Assembly (NCBI RefSeq): GCF_030272615.1 | Contig: NC_081415.1 | Location: 512,769,034 to 512,829,033, forward strand | Reading direction: 5' to 3' | DNA from: Cryptomeria japonica | Taxonomy: Eukaryota > Streptophyta > Pinopsida > Cupressales > Cupressaceae | DNA length: 60,000 nucleotides | Shown: positions 11,469 through 22,049 of the stretch, in pieces | Layout of the letters: the number at the start of each line of letters is the position of its first letter | How positions within the stretch are numbered: position 1 is the first letter of the stretch | Made by a program: the position numbers and the translations under genes | The notes under the pieces: model-generated | Seen by the model: the letters and a program-made list of their open reading frames with translations, nothing else | Databases searched by the model: none | Told to the model about the DNA's origin: nothing

Positions 11469-12223
11469 ATAACTCCATTTCATTTCATTATGGTGGATTA
11501 TATACTATTCTAGTTGTTTCAGACTATCACTTTCCTAGTGACAATATAATTGGTCCAAGTTCCTTTTCTTGCTTGAACATTGATTGTAACAAAAATACGA
11601 CCTATTCGATAAGCATGATTTAATATACAAAACTACTATGTCTAGACCACTATTGAAGTTTCTAGAAAAAAATTCAATGTCGTAAAATTGTAGTGAAACA
11701 AATTAGATATTGATTTAACGCATCTCAATAATTTTATTTCTATAAAATTAGAATAAAACATGAACCAATGCACAACCCCATTATAGAGTGGGGCCCTACC
11801 TCTATAGTGTTGAAGTTTATATTTTCATTTTTTAAGAAATATTGTTTTAGCTAATTCTATTTCAATTTAATAAGTTTCACTCAAAACAAATTAAAAAGCT
11901 TAAACTATGACACATCTCCAATATTTTACTTGTTAAATACATAAATTGAAGTATACTTATACAATAGTGCATGTATTATATATAAACATTACATTATAAT
12001 TCTTAAATATTTATATTTAAATATAGGTGTAAATAGGTAAGTATTGAGACCTTACAATAAATTATACCTAAGAGACTTTGCATCATTTTGGTTATTAAGA
12101 ATATACTTTCTAGATCATAATTGGGTGCCACACATCACTATTTCAATGTGTGTAACTCATGAGCTGCTATAACAGTCATGTAGGATTATTGGAGGAACAT
12201 GGCACTAATACCATAGTATTTTT

Positions 12224-12361
12224 TTATTTTATTTTGTTTTCCTTATGAGTAATGGACCGAAGCCGATAAGATGTACATACCCTACCCCCTTTGGGATCTG
12301 AACTTGTGACCTCTCTTTCAAGAACACAAGTTCTCCACCACTAGGCCAACTCAGGTTGTAC
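12224..12361 (-). mobile_element. tRNA-derived SINE, copy 2
   Basis: Nearly identical to the SINE at 8666-8803, in the same place of the large repeat, flanked by CCATAGTATTTTT on the left and CCATAGAATTTTT on the right. It was therefore copied with the large repeat and did not insert independently. Confidence 0.82.
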
Positions 12362-12446
12362 CCATAGAATTTTTTTATTATTATCATGGTTATTCTACAT
12401 TAATGTTACTAGAAGGTATGTTAGTGTCTCTCTCTATGGTAAATTC

Positions 12447-12934
12447 TAGCAAATATATTTTAGTATAGAACAAAATTTGTTTTTGTTAAACAGGTAAATA
12501 AAAAATTTTGAAGGGATGTGAAAATCATTTACAATACTCAAAACAAGTTGACCCACAATAAAACAACAACATAAAGCTACCAAAATAAAATAAGTCTCCA
12601 AAATAAAATTAGATGATTATTTTTTTCTAATCGTGGCCAGAATTATTTTAAAATGAAATTTTTTCATTTTTTTTATATTTTTATTCTAGACATAAAAGGA
12701 AGAAAACACAAAAAGGAATATAAAAATATGTGGGAATGGAAAATAGGATAGTCTAACCCTATCACCTCCTGTTGCGTCCTCCTGATCAACGCAATTTCCC
12801 TGGTGCAGCGGTAAGGATAAAATTAACATTTCTAGGGGTTTAATCTTTTATCTAGCGATATTTTAGCATATTTCTCATCTCGTTTAATGTGAAAATAATC
12901 ATTAGGAAAAAACATCACCATCCCGAAAACATTG
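12447..12934. repeat. Inserted non-coding block, related to 14826-15010
   Basis: The block separates 12446 from the sequence at 12935 that matches 5445-5590. Its start (AGCAAATATATTTTAGTATAG) and a later ACATAAAGCTA block recur at 14845-15000 in the same order. Near 12806 the bases CTGGTGCAGCGGTAAGG look like a SINE A box, but no B box follows. No gene seen. Confidence 0.5.
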
Positions 12935-13200
12935 TATTTGAGAAGCAAACATAAGGAAGACATCACTATCCCGAAATCTTTGCATTTGACTTGAATGTGA
13001 ATATTTATGAGGGTTGAAGCTGCAGTCGAATGAGATGCATATGGCAAACTATACTCTATTCTTATCATTTCAAACATCATAAAAACACTTTTCATGTGAA
13101 TATTTATGAGGGTTGAAGATACCAAGAAAGAGGAACCTATTTTTTGAAAGAGAAGCTTCTGACTAGAGAACCCAACCAAAGCACCAGAAAAGAGAAAACA
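12935..13200. repeat. Repeat of 5445-5590, with an internal echo
   Basis: The landmark AGGAAGACATCACTATCCCG and the following GAGGGTTGAAGCTGCAGTC match 5455-5550. The GTGAATATTTATGAGGGTTG block occurs twice (about 12976 and 13098), a small internal duplication. A minus-strand open stretch across here (12832-13269) has no recognisable domain. Confidence 0.6.
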
Positions 13201-14850
13201 CTTTTCTGAAGGAGACATATTGACCTGAGCCTCAATTAGGTAGGAACAAGGGTCTTGACCCAAAAACAATTCACATAATTATAATAGAGGGGCTATGGAA
13301 GGAACCCCGCACCATAAACCAAACAAAAACCCTTCCACTAGAAAATAAAATTAGCCAAGCAGATAGAATACTAATAGTGGGTTTTGAAAAGCTTCCCATA
13401 ACCTTTTTCATGAAGGACCCCCTTGAATAGAGACATTCTCAGCCAAGGAAGGAGACCACAAAGATCTCAACAAAACAACTAGTTTTGGAAGGCACTCAAA
13501 AATCTTGAGAGGAAAACAACTAGCTATCAATAATAGCAGAAACAAACTAAAGGGAAAATGACAAGCTATCATCACTAGTTGAACAAAACTAGTGATGATA
13601 GCTAACATTAGTAGTTGAAACAAACTAAGGGGAAATAACTAGCTAACATTAGTAGTTGAAACAACAAGATCCACCTCCATAGGACCTTTCGCATGAAGTA
13701 AAAAACCACCACCAAATTAGGCACAAACAAAGAAAATCCCTCGTTGGTTAATTTCCCACAGGGTAACCAGTCCTCAGCACACGTTCAAAGCCAACCCACT
13801 TTCACCAGTGAAGAAATTACTTCAAAAGAAAAGCCATTTTCCATAGGGAAAACCACATCAACCCATAGACTCCCAACATCCAAAGAAGGCACCAAATTCA
13901 AAGCCCAGTCTCTCAGGAGAGATAAGACATGAGCAAACTCCTTGAACCACACAATGACCATAATTCGAAAGAACTCAACCAACCCCAAACAACACAATCT
14001 CTATCTCAAAAGAAGATACACGAGTTGGCAAAAGCATACAAATCCCGACCAACGATGGAGAGGATGCCACAACCTTAGAAATAGAGCCAAAGACAAAGTC
14101 ACCAAAGCAGAGGGAAAAGTCTTGAGCCAAAAAAAGGCCACCAAAAAATCTATGTCACAAGTAGAACCCTCGACACCCTTGCACCAAGAAAAGAACCCAT
14201 CACTAGCACCCAAACAGGGGGGAGGAACACCCAACATAGAACAATCACTAAAATAGGGCCTGAATGCAACTTGAGCACAACTTGAAACCACCAAACGTAG
14301 AATAGGCAGTAGTCATTAACAACAGAAGCACCTGGAAACAAAGAAAGTCTCCCCAACCACCACCTAAGATCCTTGCAAGTAGCCACCACATGTCCATTAA
14401 CCACAAGAAGAGGGTAAGCATGGGCCCAAGCCATTCTTGAAGTATATTTAATTAGGGACAACCCTAGATTCAAGGGATGCACAAAAAAAATAGGGGAAAA
14501 AAAAGCCCAAACAACAGAAACCACACATTGTGCACCAACAACACTCAGTAAAAAATAAAAAGAGGCTCATGAGGGGCAAACACCAAGGCCCTAAAAAGGG
14601 AAAATAAGGTCTCATCTTGCCACATAGAATCCCCAATCCGGAGAGAGCTTTGGCCTCAAACCCAATACAAGCAATAGATCTAGCCACTAGTAGCCCCCAT
14701 CCATCATCTCCATTGTTCCCCTTCATCCCCCACATTGTCCCTTGCAACTCCCTCACCTACAAAAACCCTAGCACTACTCCTCGCGCTCTCCAACATTTAT
14801 GGATTAGTAGAAGGTGTGTTAGTGTCTCCTTTTATGTTTAATTCTAGCAA
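13200..14850. other. Strand-skewed block, A/C-rich on +, unassigned
   Basis: The + strand here is rich in A and C and poor in T and G, unlike the AT-rich surroundings, and is richer in GC. Long open stretches occur on both strands (13942-14256 on +; 14150-14756 on -) because the skew removes stop codons. The products are low-complexity and match no family I know. Strong skew over a bounded block is common in retroelement untranslated regions. It could also be an old gene or gag remnant. No function is claimed. Confidence 0.5.
13564..13603. repeat. Perfect 17 bp inverted repeat, 6 nt loop
   Basis: AGCTATCATCACTAGTT and its exact complement flank GAACAA. Variants of the same words (AACTAGCTAACATTAGTAGTTG, AACTAGCTATCAATAATAGC) recur at 13509-13665, so the hairpin sits in a short degenerate repeat cluster. 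Confidence 0.8.
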
Positions 14851-15433
14851 ATATATTTAGTATAGAACTAGCTTCCTCTTATTAAAGGAGTAAATAATAA
14901 GTTTTTAATACATTCAAAATTGTTGACAATTGTAAAAACATCATAAGAACATAATTGACCCACAACAAAATAGAAACATAAAGCTAGTAAAATACAAGTA
15001 CGAAATAGAATGAAATACAAATAGAGTGCATATTACGTTTTCCTAAGGTTGTCAACATCTCATAATCTAGATTAGAAGGATTTGTTTTAATGGCACCAAA
15101 TAATATAGCACATATTACATTTTTCTAAGGTTGTCAACATCTTTGTATTTAAAATAGAAGAATTTATTTTAATGTTCTTTATAGTCTCTAGTTGTTTCTT
15201 TCCATCCTCATCATTTTCCTTTTTGATGCTTCTTGTTTTGATGCTAGGATCTAGCATTATATTAGACAAGAAAAGTGGCTCAAGAATGACATGCTAGTTG
15301 TAGATTCTTATACTAAAGTTAAATTTGACAATTTCCTTATCCATCTCTAGTTTTAATTTAATCTTGATAGTTTCCTTATCTATCTACAATTCAAATATCA
15401 TCTTATTTGAGTATGTTTTGAGGCTATAACAAT
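14851..15433. other. AT-rich non-coding, with local duplications
   Basis: No gene seen. A block near 15025-15075 (CATATTACGTTTTCCTAAGG...TTGTCAACATCT) recurs at 15111-15165, a diverged tandem duplication of about 85 bp. Confidence 0.5.
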
Positions 15434-15805
15434 AATTCTATTAATGAATTAAATATAAAATTAGACAAAATTTTGATATTCTAATCTCTTACATGCAGAT
15501 ATATTTGAAAATGAAATTATTTTGATTTTAATTAATTTTTTATACTGGACCTAAAAGAATGAAAACATAAAAAATGTCCAACTCTTTGTAATCTTTGGCC
15601 CAACTGTTCAACCCAATTTCTATTAATTAGTTAAATATAAAATTGGATAAAATTTTGATATTCTAATCTCTTACGTGCAGATTTATTTGAAAATGAAATT
15701 ATCTCGATTTTAATTAAATTTTTATAGTAGACCAAACGAATGAAAGCATAAAAAAAATCTACCTCTTTGTAATCTTTGGCCCAGCTGTTCGACCCAATTT
15801 CTACA
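15434..15805 (+). repeat. Tandem duplication, about 186 bp unit, two copies
   Basis: TTCTATTAATGAATTAAATA at 15434 recurs as TTCTATTAATTAGTTAAATA at 15619. Both copies contain CTAATCTCTTACRTGCAG, a GAATGAAARCATAAAA block and CTTTGTAATCTTTGGCCCA in order. They are diverged by scattered substitutions. Confidence 0.8.
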
Positions 15806-16128
15806 CTGGTTTTGGTCAGATCTGGACTGCTATTCTACGCTGTTCAACCCAATTTGTACGATATTGTTTTGACCCTTTCTTCCCTACTATTCCACTCAAT
15901 CAATTTATGTTGTATAGGGCCTGATAAATGAAGGCTGCAAATATGTGAGCTACATTTCAACAAACTATTGTTTATTCTTATTCTCAAAAACCATTTCAAC
16001 TGATTAAAAACTATATGATATTTTTCAAAGCCAACCAAAAGGAAGCAAAGAACAATCGTTACAGTTCCAAAGTTTTTAATAAAATTAAGTTTTCCTAATC
16101 TTTGGCCCAATTTCTACGCCGACCTATC
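15806..16128. other. Non-coding mosaic sequence
   Basis: No gene seen. Blocks match 5776-5880 and 8930-9060 in diverged form. Confidence 0.45.
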
Positions 16129-16235
16129 TCTTCAATATTATTAAGAGTGACTTGAGACGAACCCCGTATTGAACACTTCAATATTATTAAGAGTGACTTG
16201 AGACGTACCCCGTATTCAACACTTCAATATTTGTG
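16129..16235 (+). repeat. Tandem duplication, about 52 bp unit
   Basis: The unit beginning CTTCAATATTATTAAGAGTG and containing CTTGAGACG and CCCCGTATT occurs twice, with a third start at 16222. Only a few bases differ. Confidence 0.85.
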
Positions 16236-17148
16236 ATAACAACTAGACGAGTTTATTACCTTTAGACCACAAAAGGGTCATATTTTGACTAAATTTTTGT
16301 GTCTAATCTTTGTGCGAGTACTTATTCAATAACTCTGGACCTGCTGTATCTTTTTTATTTATTTATGTTTGTTGATGCACATATTCCTAAATCAAAATTC
16401 GAAATAACTACCCTACAAAAATAAAATGCATTAAATATGGTGATAAAAACACTTAATGGTTCACCTTTGTATTGATGAAAGGGGCAATGTCTTTATTTGG
16501 GCTATTGTCATCCAATAAAAAACAATTGACTAACAATAGCATTTTCCGCAAAATCATCCAATTGTTTCCTAATAACATCACTCTATCTTTCAATAAGAAA
16601 ACCTACCACATCGCTTTATAGAACTAACCATAGATTCCTCTCTTTTGGAAGAGATTCTAGATACAAGAAAAACATCTTATTCAAACCTTTCACATATAAA
16701 ATTTGTTGCTAGAATCTCTTATAATCAACCCTTCAACTTATCAAACTTATTCCGATATTTGAAAAAAAAACCAAAAAAAACCAAGACCTCAATATTTGCA
16801 TTCTCCAATATTATCAAGAATATTACACAAACAAAATTCAATTTAAACATAAACAAGTCACTGCTACATTAATTCTCTCCATCTGGATAATAGACCACTC
16901 CAAGTAATGGCAACCAAGCATCATTTTAAAAATAACGGTAGACCTTAGAAAATTTAATTACATCAAATCCATAGGCCCTTTGAACTATACATAAACCTTG
17001 CAAAGAATTTTAAAAACAGTTCCTTTAATTGAATGTGTTAGGTAATGCAAGGTGACTGATAGATTTCCTTCTTGTACTCTTCCTTTGTGAGTGGTCTTAG
17101 TGCATTTATGTGCTCCTTGAACAACCAACATTTTGTCACCAAAAAATG
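16236..17148. other. AT-rich, no gene recognised
   Basis: A 75-residue open stretch at 16645-16872 is lysine- and asparagine-rich with no domain and is probably chance. Nothing else seen. Confidence 0.5.
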
Positions 17149-17279
17149 CATGTCTAACATTTATTCCATTTTCATTTCACTCTGAATGAGTTTCTCATGT
17201 TTCTTTTACATCATGTCTAACATTTATTCCATTTTCATTTCACTCTGAATGAGTTTCTCATGTTTCTTTTACATCATTC
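17149..17279 (+). repeat. Near-exact tandem duplication, about 65 bp unit
   Basis: The unit CATGTCTAACATTTATTCC...CTTTTACAT occurs twice in direct succession with no difference that I see. That suggests a recent event, or an assembly effect. Confidence 0.9.
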
Positions 17280-17925
17280 CTCCTTTTATGACTCTCCCTA
17301 TTAGTCACTATCAATTTTAACTCAAGCTAACATAGGCTTTAAGCGTCAATTTACATTATAGACATTGCCTATTAGTGTCTCACATTCACTGTGATCTTAT
17401 AGCTATTGTGTTTAGTGAATCTATATATCCCCTGAAGCTTCAACTAGCAATAGGTCTACATGAAAGTTAATTCATATGTCTCTTTAAAGAGGAAGGAGGG
17501 TGATTGTCATCTTGCACATTCACTATCATCCCAAATTATAAAACATTTCAATTCAAAATATACTTCAACTCGTTACAATATGTGTTATACCTAACAACTT
17601 CCATTACCCAAAAATGATGTTTATATTTTTTAATTTTCATTAATTAGAAATTACCCTTAAATTACTAATATTGAGATACCATTTACATGTTAAGTATAAT
17701 TGCTAGTTATTTACTACACACTAAGGTCACACTCAAGGTCTCACATGAAGAAGTGATTGGAATAGAAAATTAACATGTGTGATTTAAAGGTAGATTTATC
17801 TTTTTTCTTTTCTTGAGCTTTCAACTTGTGTGGTGAATATTACTTTCAATGTAAATATACAAAACCAATTAGGAAGACTCTCATCTTAAATAAGATATGA
17901 GTGACCATCGAGATGCCAAGTTTTT
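17280..17925. other. AT-rich, no gene recognised
   Basis: I see no coding, RNA gene or repeat structure in this stretch. Confidence 0.5.
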
Positions 17926-18115
17926 TCTTTTTTTTTTGTTGATGGAGGTCTCAATTTACAAGCACGGTAGCCTAGTAAAGGCATGAAGCCCACGAGCCAC
18001 CAGCCATGAAACCTCTTTGGCTAAGAGCCAAGGACTGAGGGGTATCTATTTTGCTAAATTCCCTCGGGACACGATCCCGGCCTCATCCCTTATGATGTTG
18101 GAGCCTTTGCATTAA
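17920..18115 (-). mobile_element. Poly(A)-tailed retroposon fragment, minus strand
   Basis: A T-run at 17921-17938 (an A-tail on -) adjoins about 170 bp of unusually GC-rich sequence with GGACACGATCCCGGCC and two CCAAG-type words. That is the form of a retroposed element inserted on the - strand. I see no clear A box, B box or target duplication, so SINE, LINE tail or processed transcript all remain possible. Confidence 0.35.
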
Positions 18116-18553
18116 GCAAGATTTGATTCCTAATAAACTCATTTCGAACCATTCAACTTCACTAGGAAACCCAAAACCCATTGAAAATCAAATTTTCAAA
18201 CTAGCATTACAATTCAACGTGTAATATCGTTCACTCATTACACTTTATGAGATGACATATCCTTGAGGCATTCTGTCAAACAGTTCAGGTGTCTTGTCCG
18301 TGAACCCGCAACTTTAACTTTTGACACAAATTCTTCTTCCTTTATGCTTTTAAGGGATTTCCATACCGTGCTTCGAAGCTCCCATTTTGCTGAGCTGGCT
18401 GCGTGCTGGCAAATGTTGTAGTGGTCAATAAGAAAAGAAAGTCTCCTGAAAAACCTGGGAAAGTCTCCACAAATATCAGGTCAGTGAGAGTATTGTAAAT
18501 TTGATGAACAAGAATCGCTATTGCCGTAATATATCCAAATAGGAAGCGATGAA
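18116..18553. other. Region upstream of the DUF247 pseudogene
   Basis: GC content rises from about 18240. This would be the 5' flank or promoter of the DUF247 gene. I could not identify a convincing TATA box. A minus-strand open stretch at 18342-18560 has no domain. Confidence 0.4.
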
Positions 18554-19108
18554 ATGGCAATGGTAGAGAGCAGTTGTGTAATTCAAGTTGGGTATGAGGT
18601 GACAGTTAAAGAAGAGGATATGCCCGATGTAAGCTCTGCTCGGATCTTCCGAGTGCCAAAGCTACCGCGAGACTCCAAAAGACCGTTTGTACAGTCCACA
18701 TCTTGTCTCAATCGGCCCTTTTCATTATGGGAAGAAGGAGCTGCAAGGTATGGAGAATTCCAAATCTGTGGCAGTTCGAAGGATGCAAAAGAGGATCCAC
18801 GGGAGTAATCCACATGCTTCTATGAAGTCAATTGTTGAAGAACTCATACTGCCCAAGGACAACAAGATAAGGAAGTTCTACGGTGAACATATTCCCCTTC
18901 TATAGAACTGGCATGGATGGTCACCCGGGATGCATGTTTTATTTATGAATTTGTTGTTAATTATATAAAAAATTAGCAGGAATGCTCACCATTCATATGA
19001 AACTCAAGTACCTCGATTTGAATATGTTGAGTATTTTTATGAAGAAGAGACTGCATTTAAGTGGAAGTATGATGTAGTTTTTGATGTCGATCTTCAAAAT
19101 TCCATGAG
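18554..19108 (+). pseudogene. DUF247 protein, N-terminal part (before Copia insertion)
   Basis: DUF247 is a large plant family of membrane-anchored proteins of mostly unknown role; some grass members act at the self-incompatibility loci. The first frame (MAMVESSCVI...) reaches the family block ARIFRVPK, then a frameshift near 18660 leads to YSPHLVSIGPFHYGKKELQ, the hallmark Y-x-P-x-x-V-S-I-G-P-x-H-x-G-K block. After a stop at 18903 the next blocks appear in other frames: MVTRDACFIYEF (usual MxxxDACFxLEF) at about 18917, and DVDLQNSMR at 19080-19108. Frame changes make it a pseudogene. I chose the ATG at 18554 because it is the first one in frame with the VPK block. Confidence 0.88.
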
Positions 19109-19113
19109 AGAAA
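19109..19113. repeat. Target-site duplication, left copy (AGAAA)
   Basis: AGAAA directly precedes the 5' LTR and is repeated at 24048-24052 directly after the 3' LTR. Five bases is the usual length for Copia integration. Confidence 0.93.
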
Positions 19114-19374
19114 TGTTAATATCTCTTCACGGGTTTAGTTTTATTTAGATTAATTTTTCATTAATTTATTTATTAGGTTTTTCTGTTTCGACAGTTTTGT
19201 ATAACAGTTTACAACTGTTTTTGCCTCCTCTTTATATATGTTTGTTTATTTTATTTTGAATATATAGTTTTTTTATTTGAATACAAATTATATTGAGATT
19301 GTCATTCTTTCCATTCTTTTTTCTATTTGTTGTTAACAGAGATTCCAAATTGTTATTTTCTACCTGGGCTAACA
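19114..19374 (+). repeat. Copia 5' LTR
   Basis: Starts TGTTAATATCTCTTCACGGG and ends CTGGGCTAACA. It contains an AT-rich stretch (TTTATATATGTTTG near 19232) that could hold the promoter. Confidence 0.95.
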
Positions 19375-19375
19375 G

Positions 19376-19393
19376 TGGTATCAGAGCTTTGGA
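19376..19393 (+). other. Copia primer binding site, tRNA-iMet type
   Basis: TGGTATCAGAGC follows the LTR after one base, the standard complement of the 3' end of plant initiator tRNA-Met. Confidence 0.93.
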
Positions 19394-19626
19394 GTTTGGA
19401 CTATATTTTTATGTGAAGCATTTGAAGATTGCAGCATTCTACAGAATCAAAATATGGAAACAAAAATTGATTCAGGTGAAATCAATTTATTTATTTGTAC
19501 AAGAATTTTATATCTTTTTATAATTGGTAAAGTTTGGCAAAAGATTTTGAGCAATCCTATAAATTTGCAAACTGTGCAAATTCTATATACATTTATTTTC
19601 AATTTACAATCTAGTCTATTGTTTCA

Positions 19627-20346
19627 TTGATTGGGGAAATATTAACTGAAAAAGATACTTGGTTGGAATGGCATAGAAAAGTGGAAAATACATTAATTTT
19701 TAATGATTTATGGTATAAAATATGTAATAGAGATACCCAACCTACAAAACCAACAGATGTTAAAGAAAAAGAAATTTGGAATTATAAAAATTCAAAAGCC
19801 TTGGCTTTGATAAGAGCTTCAGTTAATGGAGATGTATATCGTCATATACAAGGATGCAAATTTGCTTGGGAAGCCCTTGACAATTTAAAAAATTTATTTG
19901 ATTCTCATTCAGAATTAGAATTTATTCAGTTACAATTAAAATTGTTCAATCTTGAATTAAAAAATGGTGATGTTATAAGTTTGGCTTTTGAAATTAGAGC
20001 CATAAAACAAGATGTTAATGTTGCTGGTGGGAAAGTTGATATTTATCTCACTGCTTTTATTGAGGCACTCCTTCCAACCCATTATACTTATCTAGAGTCC
20101 CTTCAAGCAAGTAACCAATTGAAAACCATTACGTTTGATTTATTGGTTGAAAAGTTGGCTGAACGTGAAAATGCTTTTGGAAGGAAACTAGATAATACTA
20201 ATGAAAATGTTTGTTTTGCTCACCAAGAAAAACCTCTAAATAAGAGCTTTTCAAGAGGAGGTTATAATGATAGAGGCAAATGTAGAGGTCAATGGAGGAA
20301 AAATGATAATCAAAATGATAGGCAACATTTATATTGTAAAAGGTAG
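19627..20346 (+). pseudogene. Copia Gag (UBN2-type capsid region)
   Basis: An open frame of 239 residues with the layout of plant Copia Gag: WLEWHRKVENTL near the N-terminus, IWNYKNSKALALI, and FAWEALDNLKNLF. Near residues 190-230 it becomes basic and Gly/Arg/Asn-rich (SFSRGGYNDRGKCRGQWRK), as before the CCHC knuckle. The stop falls just after LYCKR, so the knuckle is split: its first Cys is in this frame, and the matching RKGSHEAHEC half is in the next frame. Gag would build the particle that holds the RNA. The ATG at 19627 is the likely start or close to it. Confidence 0.85.
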
Positions 20347-20788
20347 AAAAGGAAGTCATGAAGCACATGAATGCAAGTTGTCATGGGATAAGATAGAAAG
20401 TTTTAAAGAAAATACTTTTAAGCAAAAAGATAAAACAAAAGTTTATAATGATGATAAACATTCAGATGATAAAATTCTAGGAGCAGCCCAATTTGCTTGT
20501 GATAGTGATGGTGATCAATATGTGCTTTCTATTTTTGACTTTGCATGTAATTCCTCATGCTATGATTCTTGGATCTTAGATACTGGAGCCACACAACATA
20601 TGACATTCCAGCGTGATTACTTTGAGGAATTTCATGAAAGTGCATGTGGTCCAATTTATTTAGTTGATAAATCAAGTCTCAAACTTATTGGAAAAGGAAC
20701 TGTTCAATTTAAGTTGCCTAATCTTCCAGACTTTGTGCTTCATGATGTATTGTTTATTCCTCAATGCAATGTAATTTGTTATCACTAG
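20340..20788 (+). pseudogene. Copia zinc-knuckle half and aspartic protease
   Basis: The frame begins with the second half of the CCHC knuckle (GSHEAHEC) and goes on to SWILDTGATQHMT, the catalytic DTGA block of Copia proteases (catalytic Asp codon about 20579). VLHDVLFIPQCNVI follows, the usual end of the protease domain (LxxVLYVPxxxxNL). A stop after that breaks the link to integrase. Confidence 0.87.
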
Positions 20789-20799
20789 TATTGATTCGA

Positions 20800-21720
20800 C
20801 AATAAGGCTACTCTATTCTGTTAAAAGATGGGCAAGTTGTTGTTAGAAAAAAATCAAATAATCAAGTTGTATTCACTGGATGTGAGGATGGGAGATTATT
20901 AAAACTAAATGGCACTTCTTTTTCTAAAAAAATTGCATATCTTACTAAAGAAGGTAGTCTATCTCCTGTTCTTTTATGGCATGCAAGACTTAGGCATATT
21001 GGTTATGATAACATTCATATCTTGCAAAAGAATGGTGTTGATGGCTTGCCTATTTTGCCTAAAACAATTGAAAAATGTGAAGCATGTATTCTTGCCAAGC
21101 AACATAGAAATTCTTTTCCTCACTCCACTTGGAGAGCACAAAGAAAATTGCAGCTTATTCATTCTGATTTATGTGGGCCTTTACCAGTAAATTCTGTGGG
21201 AGGATCTAAGTATTTCATGTTGTTTATTGATGATTACAGTCACATTACTTGGATTTATTTCTTGCAGAAAAAATCAGAAGCTTTTGAAATTTTTAAAAGG
21301 TTTCGTGTTATGATTGAAAAACAACCTCAATCTCAAATTGGTACTCTTCAAATAGATAATGATGGAGAATTTACTTCTCTAGTTTTTGAGGACTATCTAC
21401 GTCAAAATGGGATCCAACATCATCTTACTGTTCCAGGTACTCCTCAACAAAACGGTGTTGTTGAATGAATGAATAGAAGTATCATGAATATGGTTCGTGC
21501 AATGTTATATTTTAAAGGAATCAAATTACATTTTTGGGCTGAAGCAGCAAGAACTACAGTTTATCTTCATAATAGATCTCCATCATCTGCATTACACCAA
21601 TCTATTCCATATGAAGTGTGGTTTGGATATCCTCCTTCTGTTTGACATCTTCACATTTTTGGTTCCACTTGCTATGCTTTAATTCCCAAGGACAAAAGAA
21701 GTAAGTTATAGCATCATAGT
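20800..21720 (+). pseudogene. Copia integrase (GAG-pre-integrase zinc region and rve core)
   Basis: The zinc region shows LWHARLRHIGYDNI and CEACILAK (H-H-C-C pattern; 20975-21095). The core follows: HSDLCGPL (first Asp), IDNDGEFTS (second Asp), and PQQNGVVE (Glu) at about 21440-21468. The next codon is TGA where the family has Arg (E-R-x-N), a change that CGA to TGA would give. The core then resumes as MNRSIMNMVRAM. A decayed C-terminal part (IFGSTCYALIPKDKRSK) follows near 21655-21705. Confidence 0.88.
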
Positions 21721-22049
21721 ATTAAGTGTATTTTTCTTGGTTATTCAGAATCTTCCAAAGCATATTGGTTGTATGATGAAGTCAACAAAACTTTCTTTAT
21801 TACATGTGATGTTGTATTTGCTGAAACCTCCAACATTGCTGAAAATGATGAATGTAAATTCAAACAGCTTGATACAATTACAAATTTTTCTCCTTTGATA
21901 GAAAACTCTTGTGAGATTCCACATATAGAATCTATATCTCCAAGTGATCTAATTCATGTTGCCCATTAATAAATGACCAAGAAGAAGCCCATCATGATGA
22001 GCTTGAACTCTTTGAACTATTAACCACTAATACAACATCTAGTAATGAA

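Larger units (their letters stand above)
9505..12446 (+). repeat. Large direct repeat, copy 2 (about 2.95 kb)
   Basis: Second copy of 5935-8886, with the same two inner modules (about 9750-10705 and 10711-11669) and the same SINE at the same position. The right end of the match falls at GGTAAATTCT, after which copy 1 continues TGTTTTCAAAC and copy 2 continues AGCAAATATA. Copies differ by scattered substitutions and small indels. Confidence 0.85.

Noticed and set aside
12800-12830. A second SINE type starting at CTGGTGCAGCGGTAAGG
   Set aside because: Only an A-box-like word is present; no B box or tail follows in either direction.
13744-14756. Several open frames of 60-125 codons on both strands
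   Set aside because: They overlap on opposite strands in a strongly skewed block that lacks stop codons by composition. Products are low-complexity, with no domain.
16645-16872. 75-codon open frame on +
   Set aside because: Lys/Asn-rich, no domain, in AT-rich DNA where such stretches arise by chance.
18342-18813. Minus-strand open stretches over the DUF247 start
   Set aside because: They mirror the coding strand, and the DUF247 blocks lie on +.
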